A DNA stretch of 64,000 nucleotides from Streptomyces zagrosensis (GTDB taxonomy: Bacteria > Actinomycetota > Actinomycetes > Streptomycetales > Streptomycetaceae). Numbering within the stretch: position 1 is the stretch's first letter; the number at the start of each line of letters is the position of its first letter. The notes below the pieces were generated by a model. It was not told the origin of the DNA, ran no database searches, and saw only the letters and a program-made list of their open reading frames with translations. The translations under genes and the position numbers were made by a program. Of the stretch, positions 62,921-64,000 are shown piece after piece. Location of the stretch: contig NZ_JACHJL010000001.1 in assembly GCF_014203645.1 (NCBI RefSeq), positions 558,001 through 622,000 on the forward strand, read 5' to 3'.

Positions 62921-63372
62921 ATGGCGCCCGAATGGGGAGTACGCGACGACGAATTGGGTCCCCGCTGGGTTGGGGCCATAGTGCTGCGTCCGGAGCCCGA
63001 GTCCGTCGCGCGAGCGCGGCGCTGGTTCCGCAAGATCGTCGCTTACGAGCACCTTGTCTGCGCCGTGGACGACTGTGAGTTGATGCTTTCGGAACTCGTC
63101 ACCAACGCGATCCGGTGCGGGGACGCGGAGGGGGTGTGGCGTGTGCGTGTGGACTGGTATCGAGTGGGGACCACGCTGCGGGTGAAAGTCCGCAATCCAG
63201 GACGCGTCGCCACGTTACGGCCGCGCAGGGCGAAGCCGGACGAGATTGGGGGCGCGGCCTAATGATCGTGGACGCGCTGGCCGACGAGTGGTGGTCGGAG
63301 CCCGACGGATGTGGCGGCATGCTCGTCGTCTTCGACGTCCACAAGGCGTGGGCGCAGCAGGCTACTTCGTGA
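62921..63372 (+). pseudogene. HATPase-type (anti-sigma-factor-kinase-like) gene with a frameshift
   Basis: ATG 62921 follows GGAGG and encodes RARRWFRKIVAYEH and DCELMLSELVTNAIRCGD, the N-box of RsbW-like HATPase_c_2 proteins common in Streptomyces. The frame ends at TAA 63260-63262, but the missing G2 region continues in the next frame as GRGLMIVDALADEWW and VVFDVHKAWAQQATS to TGA 63372. The join falls in a run of five G (63248-63252); one more G would restore a 150-residue protein. So the gene is frameshifted, or the run was mis-sequenced. A TAATG overlap could also restart translation at 63262. Confidence 0.82.
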
Positions 63373-63405
63373 GTGCGCTGCGGGTCGGTGCGAGGAGCGG
63401 CGGCG
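63365..63405. repeat. 41-bp direct repeat, copy B
   Basis: Second copy of the repeat at 61937-61977, two mismatches. It overlaps the last codons and stop of the broken ATPase-like gene. The distance between the copies is about 1.4 kb. Confidence 0.85.
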
Positions 63406-63640
63406 GGGTGCCCAACTGCTGGGTGAGTGGGGGAGGGGCCGGTGTGTGATGGGTGCGCGCTCCGGGTGCCTGCGTCTTCGCACAGAGATCCGGGCTGGCC
63501 GCGGTCCCACGCGCTCCGCGGCGATCGAGGAGTGTCGGCTGCTGGGTGGCTGGCGAGGAGCGGGCGTAGGCTCAGTTCAGCGTTTCCCACTACGGCCCGG
63601 ACATGGTGATCGCGCGGATCGCCGCCCAGGAGACATTTCG

Positions 63641-63994
63641 ATGACCGAGCAGCCCGCTGCCCCCGATGGGCCCCTCATCCCCATGCCGGCACTCACTCTG
63701 TCAGCTCTTCGCGCCGCGGTCGCCCAGATCGCCCCCGCTCAGCTGCCGTCCTTCGCCGAGCATCTCGATCGCGCGGTCGAGCAGGCCGCGGCTCAGAGCA
63801 CCATCGCCCCACTGCGTACCTTCTTGCAGTGGTGGGGCGAGTTCGTCGCCATCCAGCGCTACCCGGCCCGCGCCGCACGGCTACGCGAGCTGGAGAGGGC
63901 GGCCGAAGAGGCGACGGACCGAGAGGTTCTTCGCTCTGCACTCGCCGAGCTGCAACAGATCACCGACCTGGCACACCACGAGATCTCCTCGTGA
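63641..63994 (+). CDS. DUF6247-like small protein
   Basis: A 117-residue cytosolic protein. ALRAAVAQIAPAQLPSFAEHLDRAV, read in shorter blocks here (ALRAAVAQIAP, LPSFAEHLDRAV), and PLRTFLQWWGEFVAIQRYP resemble the DUF6247 family of streptomycetes; the second half is a Glu/Arg helix. CAGGAGACATTTCG precedes ATG 63641. Its TGA (63992-63994) overlaps a GTG at 63991, so another gene may begin at the window edge. DUF6247 genes are often paired with a toxin-like gene; that is inference here. Confidence 0.72.
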   Translation: MTEQPAAPDGPLIPMPALTLSALRAAVAQIAPAQLPSFAEHLDRAVEQAAAQSTIAPLRTFLQWWGEFVAIQRYPARAARLRELERAAEEATDREVLRSALAELQQITDLAHHEISS

Positions 63995-64000
63995 GCGGCG

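Noticed and set aside
61937..63405. Direct repeats as attL/attR of an integrated element
   Set aside because: No integrase, tRNA or phage gene lies between the copies, and 1.4 kb is very small. Kept only as a bracketing repeat of unknown origin.
63373..63640. Possible gene in the 268 bases between the broken ATPase and the DUF6247-like gene
   Set aside because: Frames are open only through GC richness; no ribosome site or recognisable protein sequence was found.

Overview
The window is high-GC actinobacterial chromosome and almost certainly Streptomyces. Codon third positions are nearly all G or C, GTG starts and 4-base ATGA/GTGA overlaps are common, several genes look leaderless, and the gene order is the Streptomyces division-to-histidine neighbourhood. 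Gene identities come from reading motifs in the translations; no database search was possible.

Layout. 1-5181 (minus strand): a transglutaminase-like membrane protein cut by the window edge, a DUF58 protein, a MoxR ATPase, then a beta-carbonic anhydrase. 5564-25422 (plus): the complete dcw cluster rsmH-ftsL-ftsI-murE-murF-mraY-murD-ftsW-murG-ftsQ-ftsZ, followed by pgeF-ylmE-sepF-ylmG-divIVA and a perfect 18-bp hairpin terminator. It makes and flips lipid II, builds the septal synthase, and supplies the Z-ring, its SepF anchor and the polar organiser DivIVA. 25754-29206 (minus): ileS behind a T-box leader. 29623-34093 (plus): histone-like DksA/TraR protein, lspA, rluD-type pseudouridine synthase, Na+/H+ antiporter. 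34213-42667: MscS channel, an alpha/beta hydrolase gene broken by an in-frame stop, a PhoD phosphatase, two DsbA-like membrane-anchored thioredoxin-fold proteins around a small membrane protein, and a DUF2252 protein. 42857-55494: dnaE, a NYN-domain protein, an ABC exporter with a DUF2567 partner, YbaK deacylase, a LON-substrate-binding protein, a large membrane protein, and two tiny genes easily missed: a 57-residue basic protein and a 24-residue bL37-like ribosomal protein.

55651-61774 (plus) is the histidine cluster hisD-hisC-hisB-(33-codon ORF)-(55-aa membrane protein)-hisH-priA-ridA-hisF. Nearly every junction is an overlapping stop/start, so translation is probably coupled along the operon. 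61775-64000 looks accessory. A GntR regulator faces a frameshifted HATPase-type gene across three identical TCTCTAGAGA palindromes, this pair is bracketed by a 41-bp imperfect direct repeat, and a DUF6247 gene follows whose stop overlaps a possible next start at the window edge.

The most unusual points are the disordered ~500-residue N-terminal extension of FtsI with in-frame 9-bp repeats in ftsL and ftsI, the GXHH-type signature in IleRS beside a T-box, the two broken genes, the bracketed GntR module, and the tiny ORFs of the his operon. No tRNA, rRNA, CRISPR array, prophage or insertion sequence was seen.
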